Shown: piece after piece, positions 36,811-45,734 of the stretch
Layout: each line of letters begins with the position of its first letter
How positions within the stretch are numbered: position 1 is the first letter of the stretch
Origin: Psychroserpens ponticola
Lineage (GTDB): Bacteria; Bacteroidota; Bacteroidia; Flavobacteriales; Flavobacteriaceae
Length of the DNA stretch: 64,000 nucleotides
NCBI RefSeq assembly: GCF_023556315.2
Contig: NZ_CP116221.1
Span: forward strand, 3,965,302 to 4,029,301
Direction: 5' to 3'
Program-made: the position numbers and the translations under genes
The notes under the pieces: generated by a model
What the model was told of the DNA's origin: nothing
What the model saw: only the letters and a program-made list of their open reading frames with translations
The model's database searches: none

Positions 36811-38364
36811 ATGGAAGCAATTGCTACCGATTTCGGAATAAAAGAAGCCTTAAAACAATTAGGTGTTCAAGACATAAATGAAGGAACCTCTACAGGTTCA
36901 AATAATTTTTCTAGTGGAGACATTATTGAATCGTATTCTCCTGTTGACGGACAATTAATAGGAAAAGTAAAAACAACAACAAGAGCAGATTACGACAAAG
37001 TAATGGATGCTGCTACAAAAGCATTTTTATCTTGGAGAGATAAGCCAGCGCCTCAACGTGGTGAAATCGTTCGTCAATTTGGAAACAAATTAAGAGATTT
37101 AAAAGAGCCTCTAGGTAAATTAGTGTCTTACGAAATGGGTAAATCTTTACAAGAAGGTTATGGTGAAGTTCAAGAAATGATTGATATCTGTGATTTTGCA
37201 GTTGGATTATCAAGACAATTAAACGGACAAACAATTCCGTCTGAGCGTCCAGGACACGTGATGAGAGAACAATGGCACCCAATTGGTGTTGTTGGTATTA
37301 TCTCTGCATTTAACTTTCCTGTTGCTGTTTGGGCTTGGAATACGGCTTTAGCTTGGATTTGTGGTGATGTTTGTGTGTGGAAAGGTTCTGAAAAAGCACC
37401 TTTATGCTCAATCGCTTGCCAGAATATTATTGCTGAAATCTTAAAAGAAAACAACTTGCCAGAAGGGATTTCTTGTATCATCAATGGTGATTACAAAGTA
37501 GGTGAAATGATGACTACAGATACTAGAATTCCTCTAGTTTCTGCTACAGGATCTACAAGAATGGGAAGAATTGTTGGTGCAACTGTTGCTGAACGTTTCG
37601 GAAAATCGTTATTAGAATTAGGTGGAAACAATGCCATTATTATTACACCAACTGCTGATTTAAAAGTCGTAGTTCCTGGTGCTGTTTTTGGAGCTGTAGG
37701 AACTTGTGGACAACGTTGTACTTCTACAAGACGATTGATTATTCACGAATCTGTTTACGATAAAGTAAGAGATGCCATTGTTGGAGCTTATGGTCAATTA
37801 ACTATTGGAAACCCTTTAGATGAAAAGAATCATATTGGACCATTAATTGATCATGATTCTGTAAACACGTATTTAGCTGCTATTGAAAAAGCTAAAGCCG
37901 AAGGTGGAAATGTACTAGTTGAAGGTGGTGTTTTAGAAGGCGAAGGCTATGAATCTGGATGCTACGTAAAGCCAGCAATTATTGAAGCTGAAAATCATTT
38001 TGAAATTGTACAACATGAAACATTTGCTCCAATTTTATATCTAATGAAATATTCTGGAGAGGTTGAAAATGCGATTGCAAAACAAAATGGTGTTGCTCAA
38101 GGACTATCTTCAGCAATCATGACCAACGAAATGAAAGAAGCTGAGAAATTCTTGTCTTATGCTGGTTCAGATTGTGGTATTGCTAATGTAAACATCGGAA
38201 CTTCTGGTGCTGAAATTGGCGGAGCTTTTGGTGGCGAGAAAGAAACTGGAGGTGGACGTGAATCTGGTTCAGACGCTTGGAAAGTTTACATGAGAAGACA
38301 AACAAATACTGTAAATTATTCTGATGAGTTGCCTTTAGCGCAAGGAATAAAGTTTGATTTGTAA
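36811..38364 (+). CDS. Aldehyde dehydrogenase, ALDH7 (aminoadipate-semialdehyde dehydrogenase) type
   Basis: A 517-residue NAD-dependent aldehyde dehydrogenase, cytosolic. The catalytic residues are E269 in SLLELGGNNAI and C303 in GTCGQRCTSTRRL; the cofactor region has GSEKAPLCS and ATGSTRMGR. The motifs GAVFGAVGTCGQRCTS and EIGGAFGGEKETGGGRESGSD (cited in part) are those of the ALDH7/antiquitin group, which oxidises alpha-aminoadipate semialdehyde in lysine breakdown. Other semialdehydes remain possible. It has its own terminator and stands alone on its strand. Confidence 0.92.
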   Translation: MEAIATDFGIKEALKQLGVQDINEGTSTGSNNFSSGDIIESYSPVDGQLIGKVKTTTRADYDKVMDAATKAFLSWRDKPAPQRGEIVRQFGNKLRDLKEPLGKLVSYEMGKSLQEGYGEVQEMIDICDFAVGLSRQLNGQTIPSERPGHVMREQWHPIGVVGIISAFNFPVAVWAWNTALAWICGDVCVWKGSEKAPLCSIACQNIIAEILKENNLPEGISCIINGDYKVGEMMTTDTRIPLVSATGSTRMGRIVGATVAERFGKSLLELGGNNAIIITPTADLKVVVPGAVFGAVGTCGQRCTSTRRLIIHESVYDKVRDAIVGAYGQLTIGNPLDEKNHIGPLIDHDSVNTYLAAIEKAKAEGGNVLVEGGVLEGEGYESGCYVKPAIIEAENHFEIVQHETFAPILYLMKYSGEVENAIAKQNGVAQGLSSAIMTNEMKEAEKFLSYAGSDCGIANVNIGTSGAEIGGAFGGEKETGGGRESGSDAWKVYMRRQTNTVNYSDELPLAQGIKFDL

Positions 38365-38392
38365 TGTCATTCCGTGCTTGACATGGAATCTC
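38365..38392. repeat. REP-like unit after the ALDH7 gene
   Basis: TGTCATTCCGTGC and GCTTGACATGGAATCTC include ATTCC/GGAAT arms, like the units at 8583 and 45641. Confidence 0.5.
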
Positions 38393-38409
38393 ATCAAAAT
38401 ATTATATAC

Positions 38410-38444
38410 AAAAAAACCGTTTCAATTAATGAGACGGTTTTTTT
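38410..38444 (+). terminator. Rho-independent terminator after the ALDH7 gene
   Basis: ACCGTTTC, loop AATTAAT, GAGACGGT, with a G-U pair, then seven T; preceded by A-runs. Confidence 0.88.
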
Positions 38445-38515
38445 ATGCAATCAATTTTGGAATCATTTTTGACATATTAAATTAAACTTAGCAGAAGTAT
38501 TTGAGTCGTATACAT

Positions 38516-39889
38516 ATGAAACAACAAGATATTCAACATTTATATTGGAGAGCAGGTTTTGGTGCAACACCAAATCAGCTTAAAAATTTATCTGCAATGG
38601 ATAAACATCAAGTTGTAGATGCGTTGTTTCAAAATTCTTCTAGTTCAACTCCTCTAGAAATTGACACTACAGAAATAGAACGATTTACTGTAAAATCAGT
38701 TTATAAAGATAAAAGTAAACGACGTGAGTTTGTTAAAATAAGCAATCAGAAATTAAAAGTCTTAAACACGTTCTGGGTAAATCGTATGGTCACAACAGAA
38801 GCACTTCTAAGAGAAAAAATGACCTTATTTTGGGCTAATCATTTTGTATGTAGAGGCAATAATATTTTTTATGTACAACAATATAATAATACATTAAGAA
38901 ATCATGCATTAGGAAATTTTGGAGATTTTGTTAAAGCCATTTCAAAAGAAGCTACAATGCTTAAATATCTGAATAATAAGCAAAACCGTAAGCGAAAACC
39001 TAATGAGAATTTTGCACGAGAATTAATGGAGTTATTTACTCTTGGTGAAGGTCATTATACTGAAGAAGATATTAAAGAAAGTGCCAAAGCATTTACAGGT
39101 TATAGTCATAATTTTGAAGGAGAATTCGTGTTGCGAAAATTTCAGCATGACTATGATTTTAAAACGTTTTTTGGTCATACAGGACGTTATGATGGTGATG
39201 ATATCATTGATATGATATTAGAGCAAAAACAATGTGCTCGTTTTATTTGTCGAAAAATCTATAGCTATTTTGTTAATGATATTATTAATGAAAATAGAGT
39301 TGAAGAATTAGCAACTGTTTTTTATAAAGACTATAATATTAAAAGCCTAATGCGGCATTTGTTTATGTCTGATTGGTTTTATTCTGAAAAGAATATAGGT
39401 TCAAAAATAAAATCACCAATAGATTTTTTAGTTGGTATGATTAGAACCGTTCCTGTGGAGTTTGAAAAACCTCAAGATGTAATTAAAATTCAGAAGTTAT
39501 TAGGGCAAATATTATTAAACCCTCCAAATGTGGCAGGTTGGAAAGGAGGAAAAAGTTGGATTGATAGTAATACCATCATGCTTCGTTTGAAGTTGCCTTC
39601 AATCATATTGGCAAATGCTAAAATTTCAATTAAAGAAAAAGGAGATTTTGAAGATAGTTTTGAAACCTATTACTCAAAAAAGAAGAAGAATAAATTTGTT
39701 ACCACAGCTATAGATTGGGAAACTTTTGAAACAGCATGCAGTAGTTTTTCTTTTGATGATTTAAAGCAGCAACTTGTTATTCCTGAGTTAAGTGAAGGAA
39801 CAGCAACTTATGTAAAAACATTAAGCCAAAACTCAAAACGAAATTTTTGTGTGCAGCTCATGTCTTTACCAGAATATCAAATGTGTTAA
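38516..39889 (+). CDS. DUF1800 domain protein
   Basis: A 457-residue member of the DUF1800 family. Typical runs are YWRAGFGATPNQLKNL at the start, MTLFWANHFVC, NENFARELMELFTLGEGHYTEEDI (cited in part), KAFTGYSHN and NPPNVAGWKGGKSWIDS. The role of the family is unknown, but it is encoded almost always with a DUF1501 protein, as here: the stop is 2 bases before the DUF1501 ATG. An in-frame TTG at 38501 was rejected in favour of ATG at 38516. No signal peptide is seen. Confidence 0.9.
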   Translation: MKQQDIQHLYWRAGFGATPNQLKNLSAMDKHQVVDALFQNSSSSTPLEIDTTEIERFTVKSVYKDKSKRREFVKISNQKLKVLNTFWVNRMVTTEALLREKMTLFWANHFVCRGNNIFYVQQYNNTLRNHALGNFGDFVKAISKEATMLKYLNNKQNRKRKPNENFARELMELFTLGEGHYTEEDIKESAKAFTGYSHNFEGEFVLRKFQHDYDFKTFFGHTGRYDGDDIIDMILEQKQCARFICRKIYSYFVNDIINENRVEELATVFYKDYNIKSLMRHLFMSDWFYSEKNIGSKIKSPIDFLVGMIRTVPVEFEKPQDVIKIQKLLGQILLNPPNVAGWKGGKSWIDSNTIMLRLKLPSIILANAKISIKEKGDFEDSFETYYSKKKKNKFVTTAIDWETFETACSSFSFDDLKQQLVIPELSEGTATYVKTLSQNSKRNFCVQLMSLPEYQMC

Positions 39890-39891
39890 TT

Positions 39892-41082
39892 ATGGATAGA
39901 AGACATTTTTTAAAACAGTCCACGTTAGCGAGCAGTTTGTTTTTTGTGCCAAATTTTGTAAAGGCATTTGAAAACATGTCAGCGACTGGCTTGGGATATA
40001 AGCGTTTGGTGATCATTCAACTTGCTGGTGGAAATGATGGTTTAAATACTATTATTCCGTTTAATAATGATGTGTATTATCGCAATAGACCAACAATTGG
40101 TATACAAAAAAGCGACTTAATTAAAGCTACAGATGAGCTAGGTTTTCATTCAAATTTATTGCCTTTAAAAGAATTATACGATCAAGGTTATTTAACTATT
40201 ATTAATAATGTTGGGTATCCAAATCCTAACCGTTCTCATTTTAGGTCTACGGATATTTGGCAAACTGCAAGTAGTTCTAATCAATATCTACAAACAGGTT
40301 GGATTGGTCGATATTTAGATAATTATGGAAATAAATCTTATAATGCGATTGAGATAGATGATAGTTTGTCATTGGCTTTAAAAGGCCAAAACATTAATGG
40401 TATTGCAACAAAAAATCCACGAGTATTATTTAGAACTTCCCAAGATCCTTATTTTAAAAATGTGTTAAAACATTATCAAGATGAGCATTTGAGCGAACAT
40501 AATTTAGGATATTTATATAAAACGATGATTGCTGCAGAATCTTCTGCAAAATATATATTTGAAAAACATAAAACAGCAAGAAACAAACAAGAGTATCCAA
40601 ATAATGCGTTTGCAAATCAGTTAAAAACCACTTCAAAACTCATTAATTCTGGAATTGAAACTAAAGTGTTTTATTCTTCATTAGGAGGTTTTGATACGCA
40701 TGCAGGACAATTAAACCAGCAATCTCGATTACTTAAAATTTATGCGGAAGGCATTAATGCCTTTGTTTCAGATTTAAAACAACAAGGGACTTTTAATGAT
40801 ACACTTATTTTAACCTTTTCTGAATTTGGAAGACGTGTAAAACAAAATGCTGCAAATGGAACAGATCATGGTGCAGCAAATAATGTATTTATAATTGGAA
40901 ATCAATTAAAAACACCAGGCTTCTTTAACGATTTGTCAAGCTTATCAAATTTAGATGATAATGGTGATTTAAAATATACCGTAGACTTTAGGTCTATTTA
41001 CGCAACAATATTAAGTAGTTGGCTTTCAATTGATGATAAATCGATTTTAAACAAAAGCTTTTCTAAGCTAGATTTTATTTAA
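39892..41082 (+). CDS. DUF1501 domain protein with Tat-like signal
   Basis: A 396-residue protein. The N-terminus MDRRHFLKQSTLASSLFFVP contains a twin-arginine motif (RRHFLK) and a hydrophobic core, so export by the Tat system is likely. The DUF1501 core is recognised by VIIQLAGGNDGLNTIIPF, NNVGYPNPNRSHFRSTDIWQ, FYSSLGGFDTHAGQL and LTFSEFGRRVKQNA...GTDHGAANNVF, which look like alkaline-phosphatase-superfamily metal sites. An upstream ATG at 39847 lies inside the DUF1800 gene and is rejected. The tandem repeats begin 7 bases after the stop. Confidence 0.92.
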   Translation: MDRRHFLKQSTLASSLFFVPNFVKAFENMSATGLGYKRLVIIQLAGGNDGLNTIIPFNNDVYYRNRPTIGIQKSDLIKATDELGFHSNLLPLKELYDQGYLTIINNVGYPNPNRSHFRSTDIWQTASSSNQYLQTGWIGRYLDNYGNKSYNAIEIDDSLSLALKGQNINGIATKNPRVLFRTSQDPYFKNVLKHYQDEHLSEHNLGYLYKTMIAAESSAKYIFEKHKTARNKQEYPNNAFANQLKTTSKLINSGIETKVFYSSLGGFDTHAGQLNQQSRLLKIYAEGINAFVSDLKQQGTFNDTLILTFSEFGRRVKQNAANGTDHGAANNVFIIGNQLKTPGFFNDLSSLSNLDDNGDLKYTVDFRSIYATILSSWLSIDDKSILNKSFSKLDFI

Positions 41083-41088
41083 TGTTTT

Positions 41089-41356
41089 AAAAAACAAAAA
41101 CCTTATTTCTTATTCGACAAGTCGACATTGAAATAAGGTTGTTTTGTAATTGATTAATAGCAAGACAAATATCATAAAAAGTAGAGTTCATCTATAATAA
41201 ATACTACAATAAGCATAAAAAAAGGTTGAATTACAAATCGAGTTAAATTTCATCGATTAACAGTACTTAACCTTTCTTTATTTTGAATGTATTTACTCTT
41301 TTTATCTAAACCATAAAAAATGGATGTATTGAATTTTAGAAGAAAGGAAAGTGTAT
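41089..41356. repeat. Tandem repeat array, copy 1 (268 bases)
   Basis: First of three direct copies between the DUF1501 stop and the AlbA_2 gene; 41083-41794 has no credible gene. It contains a hairpin at 41099-41140 and differs from copy 2 at about five positions, so it is the oldest or most independent copy. Confidence 0.9.
41099..41140 (+). terminator. Two-stage hairpin in repeat copy 1, probable terminator
   Basis: AACCTTATTTC pairs with GAAATAAGGTT (11 pairs); inside, TCGAC and GTCGA form a second 5-pair stem closed by AA, with equal 4-base internal loops. It is followed by TGTTTTG. The same structure recurs at 41367-41408 and 41636-41677. It could end transcription of the DUF1501 gene. 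Confidence 0.65.
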
Positions 41357-41625
41357 AAAAAACAAAAACCTTATTTCTTATTCGACAAGTCGACATTGAA
41401 ATAAGGTTGTTTTGTAATTGATTAATAGCAAGACAAATATCATAAAAAGTAGAGTTCATTTATAATAAATACTACAATAAGCATAAAAAAAAGGTTGAAT
41501 TGCAAATCGTGTTAAATTTCATCGATTAACAGTACTTAACCCTTCTTTATTTTGAATGTATTTACTCTTTTTATCTAAACCATAAAAAATGGATGTATTG
41601 AATTTTAGAAGAAAGGAAAGTGTAT
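41357..41625. repeat. Tandem repeat array, copy 2 (269 bases)
   Basis: Direct copy of 41089-41356 with one inserted A and a few substitutions. It is nearly identical to copy 3, which points to a recent duplication. Confidence 0.9.
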
Positions 41626-41799
41626 AAAAAACAAAAACCTTATTTCTTATTCGACAAGTCGACATTGAAATAAGGTTGTTTTGTAATTGATTAATAGCAA
41701 GACAAATATCATAAAAAGTAGAGTTCATTTATAATAAATACTACAATAAGCATAAAAAAAAGGTTGAATTGCAAATCGTGTTAAATTTTATCGATTAAC
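41626..41799. repeat. Tandem repeat array, copy 3 (truncated, about 174 bases)
   Basis: Matches copy 2 from its first base until ATCGATTAAC, where it runs into the last codons of the AlbA_2 gene. The stop codon of that gene (TAA on the minus strand, 41795-41797) lies inside the shared sequence. Confidence 0.9.
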
Positions 41800-42928
41800 T
41801 GTATTTTACTTTCCTTAAAATTCGAGTTACTTCCTGATACGAATTGTAAATTGTTTGACTATAGTTTTTTAAATAGGGTTTTGCTTCATTAAGTTTATCA
41901 ATGGCTTCGTGAAATAAATTAAGATAGCAAATAAGATAAGTTGCTGGGAGGTTTCTCAAATCTATCATTTCATTTTTGTTCAAGGATAAGCCTTTTTTGA
42001 GTTTCTCTAATAAAGTATTATTAGAATTATAAATATGATGCAATACCTTTTTATCAAATTGAGGAGGTTTGAATAAGAGTTTGGTTTCAATGTTATATTG
42101 CGCATTGTCTTCAAAATGAATTATAGTTTTTTCTAATTCATAATATTTAAAAGAGTTTTGAAGTCCGAGACTCACATATTCAATAATTTGAAAAGAATTG
42201 TCATTAAAAGTGATACTAACTTCATCTAATGTGGAAAAAAACAAACGGACTTGTTCATTAATCAATTCAATGTCAACTCTAGAGTAATAGATTTTGTTTT
42301 TAACTGTTTTTTCATGTCCAGACCAACACAACACAAAATATTCTTTAAACACTTTGTACTGAGGGTTAAAATCTTTCCGCTCATTTAAAAAATCAAAAAC
42401 ACCATCAAGTGTGTACTGAATATTATTTTGAGCATGTGATTCAATTTCAGAAACAATTTTTGAGTTCACATCTTTAATTTCAATATCAAATACTTTAGGC
42501 ATGCTCATGCTTCCATCTCTAAAAAATACAGAGCCACCATAATATTTCCAAATATTTTTTCGAAGAGAAGTGATTTCATTAATAGCTCGAATGGTGACTA
42601 GACCTACAACTTTATTATCTGGTAAGTGCGGAAAAGGAATGTTTTCATATTGAACAATTGGAGGATTGCTTAAATAAGCATTGATGAGATTCTGAATTTT
42701 ACTATCGTCAAAAAAATTGACACCAATAATTTTATTGTCCTCGTCTTCAACTCCAATAACAATGTAAGCGTTATTTTTTGGATTGCTATTTGAAAGCGCG
42801 CAAATGTGCTTTAAAAATTTTGCTTTACCTTCTTTATGAGTAATGTCTATTTTTCGTTTTTTATCATAAAAACTATTCTCATCATTATGAGCCAATAAAT
42901 TTTTAATTAATAGACGTTTGTTAATCAT
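41795..42928 (-). CDS. AlbA_2 (Schlafen-type) domain protein
   Basis: A 377-residue protein. About residues 5-150 form an AlbA_2/divergent AAA-4 type domain: FYDKKRKIDITHKEGKAKFL, then CALSNSNPKNNAYIVIGVED, DNKIIGVNFF and a GSVFFRDGS end. This domain binds nucleic acid in some relatives. The remaining 220 residues are of no known family. It follows the aldo/keto reductase gene after 18 bases on the same strand. Its last codons lie inside the tandem repeat, so its C-terminus may have been altered by the array. Confidence 0.8.
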   Translation of the reverse strand: MINKRLLIKNLLAHNDENSFYDKKRKIDITHKEGKAKFLKHICALSNSNPKNNAYIVIGVEDEDNKIIGVNFFDDSKIQNLINAYLSNPPIVQYENIPFPHLPDNKVVGLVTIRAINEITSLRKNIWKYYGGSVFFRDGSMSMPKVFDIEIKDVNSKIVSEIESHAQNNIQYTLDGVFDFLNERKDFNPQYKVFKEYFVLCWSGHEKTVKNKIYYSRVDIELINEQVRLFFSTLDEVSITFNDNSFQIIEYVSLGLQNSFKYYELEKTIIHFEDNAQYNIETKLLFKPPQFDKKVLHHIYNSNNTLLEKLKKGLSLNKNEMIDLRNLPATYLICYLNLFHEAIDKLNEAKPYLKNYSQTIYNSYQEVTRILRKVKYS

Positions 42929-42946
42929 TAAGTTATCAAGTCTTGT

Positions 42947-43810
42947 TTATGGAACTTTATGACCTTGGGTTGCCACTAATATTTTAAACCAATCTTCGAG
43001 TTTTAGCTCTATGTTTTCTGCTTTTTTAGCATCTGTAATTCTTTTTTTATTAGTAGTGCCAATCACAGGGTGAATCTTAGCAGGATGTTTTAAAATCCAA
43101 GCTAATAACAATTGATCTTCAGTAGCATTATAAACGTCAGTTAGTGCTCCTAATTGTTTATGGATGCGTCTGGTTTGTTCGTTGTCTTCTCTAAAAACAC
43201 TTCCTAAAGGTGACCAAGCCATTGGAATAATTTGTTTCAGCAGCATTTGGTCTAAAGAACCATTGTGTATCGCTGAATGTTGTGTTAAAGAAAATTCAAT
43301 TTGATTTACTGAAATGTCTACAGCGTTTGAAATCAATTCAACTTGAGAAGGTGTAAAATTAGACACTCCAAAATTTTTGATTTTACCTTGTTGTTTCAAA
43401 ATTGTTATCGCTTCAGAAATGTCATCAGGTTGCATTAATGGGCTTGGTCTATGTAGTAAAAAGAGATCTAAATAATCTGTTTTTAAATGTTTTAAAGATG
43501 TTTCTGCAGACCAAATGATGTAGTCTTTGCTATAATCATAATGCTTAACAGAATTTTGCCTGTTATCACTCATATATTGAATGCCACATTTAGAAATAAG
43601 TTGTATGGTTTCACGATTTATACCACTTTCAGTAAATGCATTCCCAAATTCGGCTTCGGTTGTATAACCACCATAAATATCTGCATGATCAAATGTTGTT
43701 ATGTTGTTTTCAAGACAATGATGCATTAAACACATCATATCTGCTTTTTTATATTGTTTTCCCCAACTTCCCCAAGTCATGGTACCTGCAATTAATCGAG
43801 AATATTTCAC
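42947..43810 (-). CDS. Aldo/keto reductase
   Basis: A 287-residue NADPH-dependent aldo/keto reductase (TIM barrel). Catalytic residues are visible in order: D in TFDHADIYGGYT, the tyrosine of the same motif, K in LISKCGI and H in LFLLHRPSP; the cofactor-binding C-terminus has HPVIGTTNKKRI. This pattern is close to the YdhF-like group. The start is GTG (43808-43810) because the conserved N-terminus KYSRLIAGTMTWG follows directly. It precedes the AlbA_2 gene in a two-gene unit. Confidence 0.9.
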   Translation of the reverse strand: MKYSRLIAGTMTWGSWGKQYKKADMMCLMHHCLENNITTFDHADIYGGYTTEAEFGNAFTESGINRETIQLISKCGIQYMSDNRQNSVKHYDYSKDYIIWSAETSLKHLKTDYLDLFLLHRPSPLMQPDDISEAITILKQQGKIKNFGVSNFTPSQVELISNAVDISVNQIEFSLTQHSAIHNGSLDQMLLKQIIPMAWSPLGSVFREDNEQTRRIHKQLGALTDVYNATEDQLLLAWILKHPAKIHPVIGTTNKKRITDAKKAENIELKLEDWFKILVATQGHKVP

Positions 43811-43902
43811 TTTTTTTTCAGTTTATAAGGATTTTTCTGCAACTCATGTATAAAAATACTCAAATCTTATGTAATGAAGTATTATTGTTTTGTAATTATT
43901 AA

Positions 43903-44484
43903 ATGACCCAAATTATGACCTTTTTCTACAATTCAAAAACCTTATTAATTAGTTTATTAGCAATAGTATTATTTACTAGTTGCACTAAGGAAGAAGATTC
44001 TTCACCAATAGAAAACAGTTTAGTTAATGTTAAGCTTACAGGCACTCAAACACAATTAAGTAGACTTAATCTTGAAATATTAGATGTTCAGTTAAGAGTT
44101 TTAGAAGATGAAACAGATCCAAATGCATGGTTAAGTTTAAACGCAATTAATACTGGAATCCATGATTTAACAGATTTTACTGACAATCAAGTGTTAACAT
44201 TAGTTGATTTCGAACAAGTGCCAGCTGAATTCATATATAATATAAAATTAGTTTTAGGGAGTGATAACTCAGTCGTAAAGAATAATATTGAGTATGTTGT
44301 TGATATAGAGTCTGAATATGATAATGCATCGGTCAATATCCTTGAAAGACAGTTAGTTGAAAATAAACTTTATGAGTTTACTATTGAGTTAAATATAGAC
44401 GATTCTGTACAATTTTCGTCTCAAAACGAAGTGAAATTAAATCCAAAGATGAATACTTTAATGCGACTATATAATCTGTTTTAA
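43903..44484 (+). CDS. DUF4382 lipoprotein
   Basis: A 193-residue putative lipoprotein. The signal peptide has a lipobox VLFTSC (cysteine near residue 27) followed by a charged linker. The rest is one DUF4382-type domain: VNVKLTGTQTQLSRLNLEIL, LVDFEQVPAEFIYNIKLVLG and a C-terminal beta pair. In Bacteroidota it is found in surface lipoproteins of unknown role. It has its own terminator and stands alone between a minus-strand pair and the Bat operon. Confidence 0.85.
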   Translation: MTQIMTFFYNSKTLLISLLAIVLFTSCTKEEDSSPIENSLVNVKLTGTQTQLSRLNLEILDVQLRVLEDETDPNAWLSLNAINTGIHDLTDFTDNQVLTLVDFEQVPAEFIYNIKLVLGSDNSVVKNNIEYVVDIESEYDNASVNILERQLVENKLYEFTIELNIDDSVQFSSQNEVKLNPKMNTLMRLYNLF

Positions 44485-44508
44485 ACAGTTTAAAAACCAC
44501 ATTTTTTT

Positions 44509-44544
44509 AAAGAGCAGTGCTATTAGTACTGCTCTTTATTTTTT
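44509..44544 (+). terminator. Rho-independent terminator after the DUF4382 gene
   Basis: AAAGAGCAGT and ACTGCTCTTT form a 10-pair stem followed by ATTTTTT. Confidence 0.9.
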
Positions 44545-44636
44545 AACCAATTCTTAACAGGAAACAACGAAAAATTTTAACAATTTGCGATACGAAATAA
44601 GTGAGTTAAAAATATTGTGTTTTAAATATAAAGATA

Positions 44637-45638
44637 ATGGAAGAAACAGGGACAATTGATATAAAGTCAATCAATGAAAAAATTGAAAAAGAAAGCGCTT
44701 TTGTTGATTTATTAGTCATGGAAATGAACAAAGTAATTGTTGGTCAAAAGCATATGATTGAACGATTACTAATTGGGTTATTAGGACAAGGACATATTTT
44801 ACTTGAAGGTGTTCCAGGATTAGCAAAAACCTTAGCTATTAATACGTTATCAAAAGCTATTGATGGAAGTTTTAGTAGAATACAGTTTACACCAGATTTA
44901 TTGCCTGCAGATGTTGTTGGTACCATGATTTATAATATGAAACTCAACGATTTTTCAATAAAGAAAGGGCCTATTTTTGCCAACTTTGTTTTAGCAGATG
45001 AAATCAATAGAGCTCCAGCAAAAGTGCAATCAGCATTGTTAGAAGCCATGCAAGAAAAGCAAGTCACAATTGGTGATAAGACATTTATTTTAGATAAGCC
45101 ATTTTTAGTAATGGCAACTCAAAACCCAGTAGAGCAAGAAGGAACTTATCCGTTACCAGAAGCTCAGGTCGATCGTTTTATGCTTAAAACTGTTATTGAT
45201 TATCCTAAGCAAGAGGAAGAGCAACTCATAATGAGAGCAAATTTAAAAGGGTCTTGGGATAAAGTGAATCCAGTTGCTTCAGTTGCACAAATTTTAAAAG
45301 CTCAAGAAGCCGTTAGAGACGTTTATATGGATGAGAAAATTGAAAAATATATCCTTGATATTATTTTTGCAACCCGTTATCCTGAAAAATATAAGCTAGC
45401 AGAGTTAAAACCATTAATTTCATTTGGAGCTTCTCCTCGTGGTAGTATCAATTTAGCTACTGCAGCAAAATGTTATGCGTTTATTAAGCGTCGTGGCTAT
45501 GTCATTCCAGAAGATGTTCGTGCTATTGTTCACGATGTTTTACGTCATAGAATCGGAATTACTTACGAAGCTGAAGCTGAAAATATAACTTCTGAAGATA
45601 TCATTAATAAGATTGTTAACGAAATTGAAGTCCCTTAG
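44637..45638 (+). CDS. MoxR family AAA ATPase
   Basis: A 333-residue MoxR-type AAA+ ATPase. Walker A is LLEGVPGLAKT, Walker B is FVLADEINRAPAKVQ, sensor 1 is FLVMATQNPVEQEGTYPLPEAQ (cited in part), and the lid region has SFGASPRGSINLA. MoxR proteins act as chaperones for VWA-domain partners, which are encoded downstream. It is the first gene of the Bat/aerotolerance operon. Cytosolic. Confidence 0.95.
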   Translation: MEETGTIDIKSINEKIEKESAFVDLLVMEMNKVIVGQKHMIERLLIGLLGQGHILLEGVPGLAKTLAINTLSKAIDGSFSRIQFTPDLLPADVVGTMIYNMKLNDFSIKKGPIFANFVLADEINRAPAKVQSALLEAMQEKQVTIGDKTFILDKPFLVMATQNPVEQEGTYPLPEAQVDRFMLKTVIDYPKQEEEQLIMRANLKGSWDKVNPVASVAQILKAQEAVRDVYMDEKIEKYILDIIFATRYPEKYKLAELKPLISFGASPRGSINLATAAKCYAFIKRRGYVIPEDVRAIVHDVLRHRIGITYEAEAENITSEDIINKIVNEIEVP

Positions 45639-45640
45639 AA

Positions 45641-45725
45641 TTGTCATTCTTGCGAAGGCAGGAATCTCATTATTATTTGTAAGAAATTTAATCAGATAGA
45701 TTTCGCATCAAGTGCGGAATGACAA
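45641..45725. repeat. REP-like palindromic repeat in the moxR-DUF58 gap
   Basis: The left arm TTGTCATTCTTGCGAAGGC and a right arm whose reverse complement is TTGTCATTCCGCACTTG form an inverted pair covering almost the whole gap. Same family as 8583-8660. Confidence 0.7.
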
Positions 45726-45734
45726 AGTAGAAAA

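Noticed and set aside
41250..41728. Two near-identical minus-strand frames of 69 codons inside the repeat array
   Set aside because: They are identical because the DNA is tandemly repeated. Composition is that of AT-rich noncoding sequence, they cross the hairpin, and no start signal or family is seen.
41089..41799. CRISPR or integron-like array
   Set aside because: Units are about 268 bases and identical throughout, without short repeats and unique spacers, and no cas or integrase gene is nearby.
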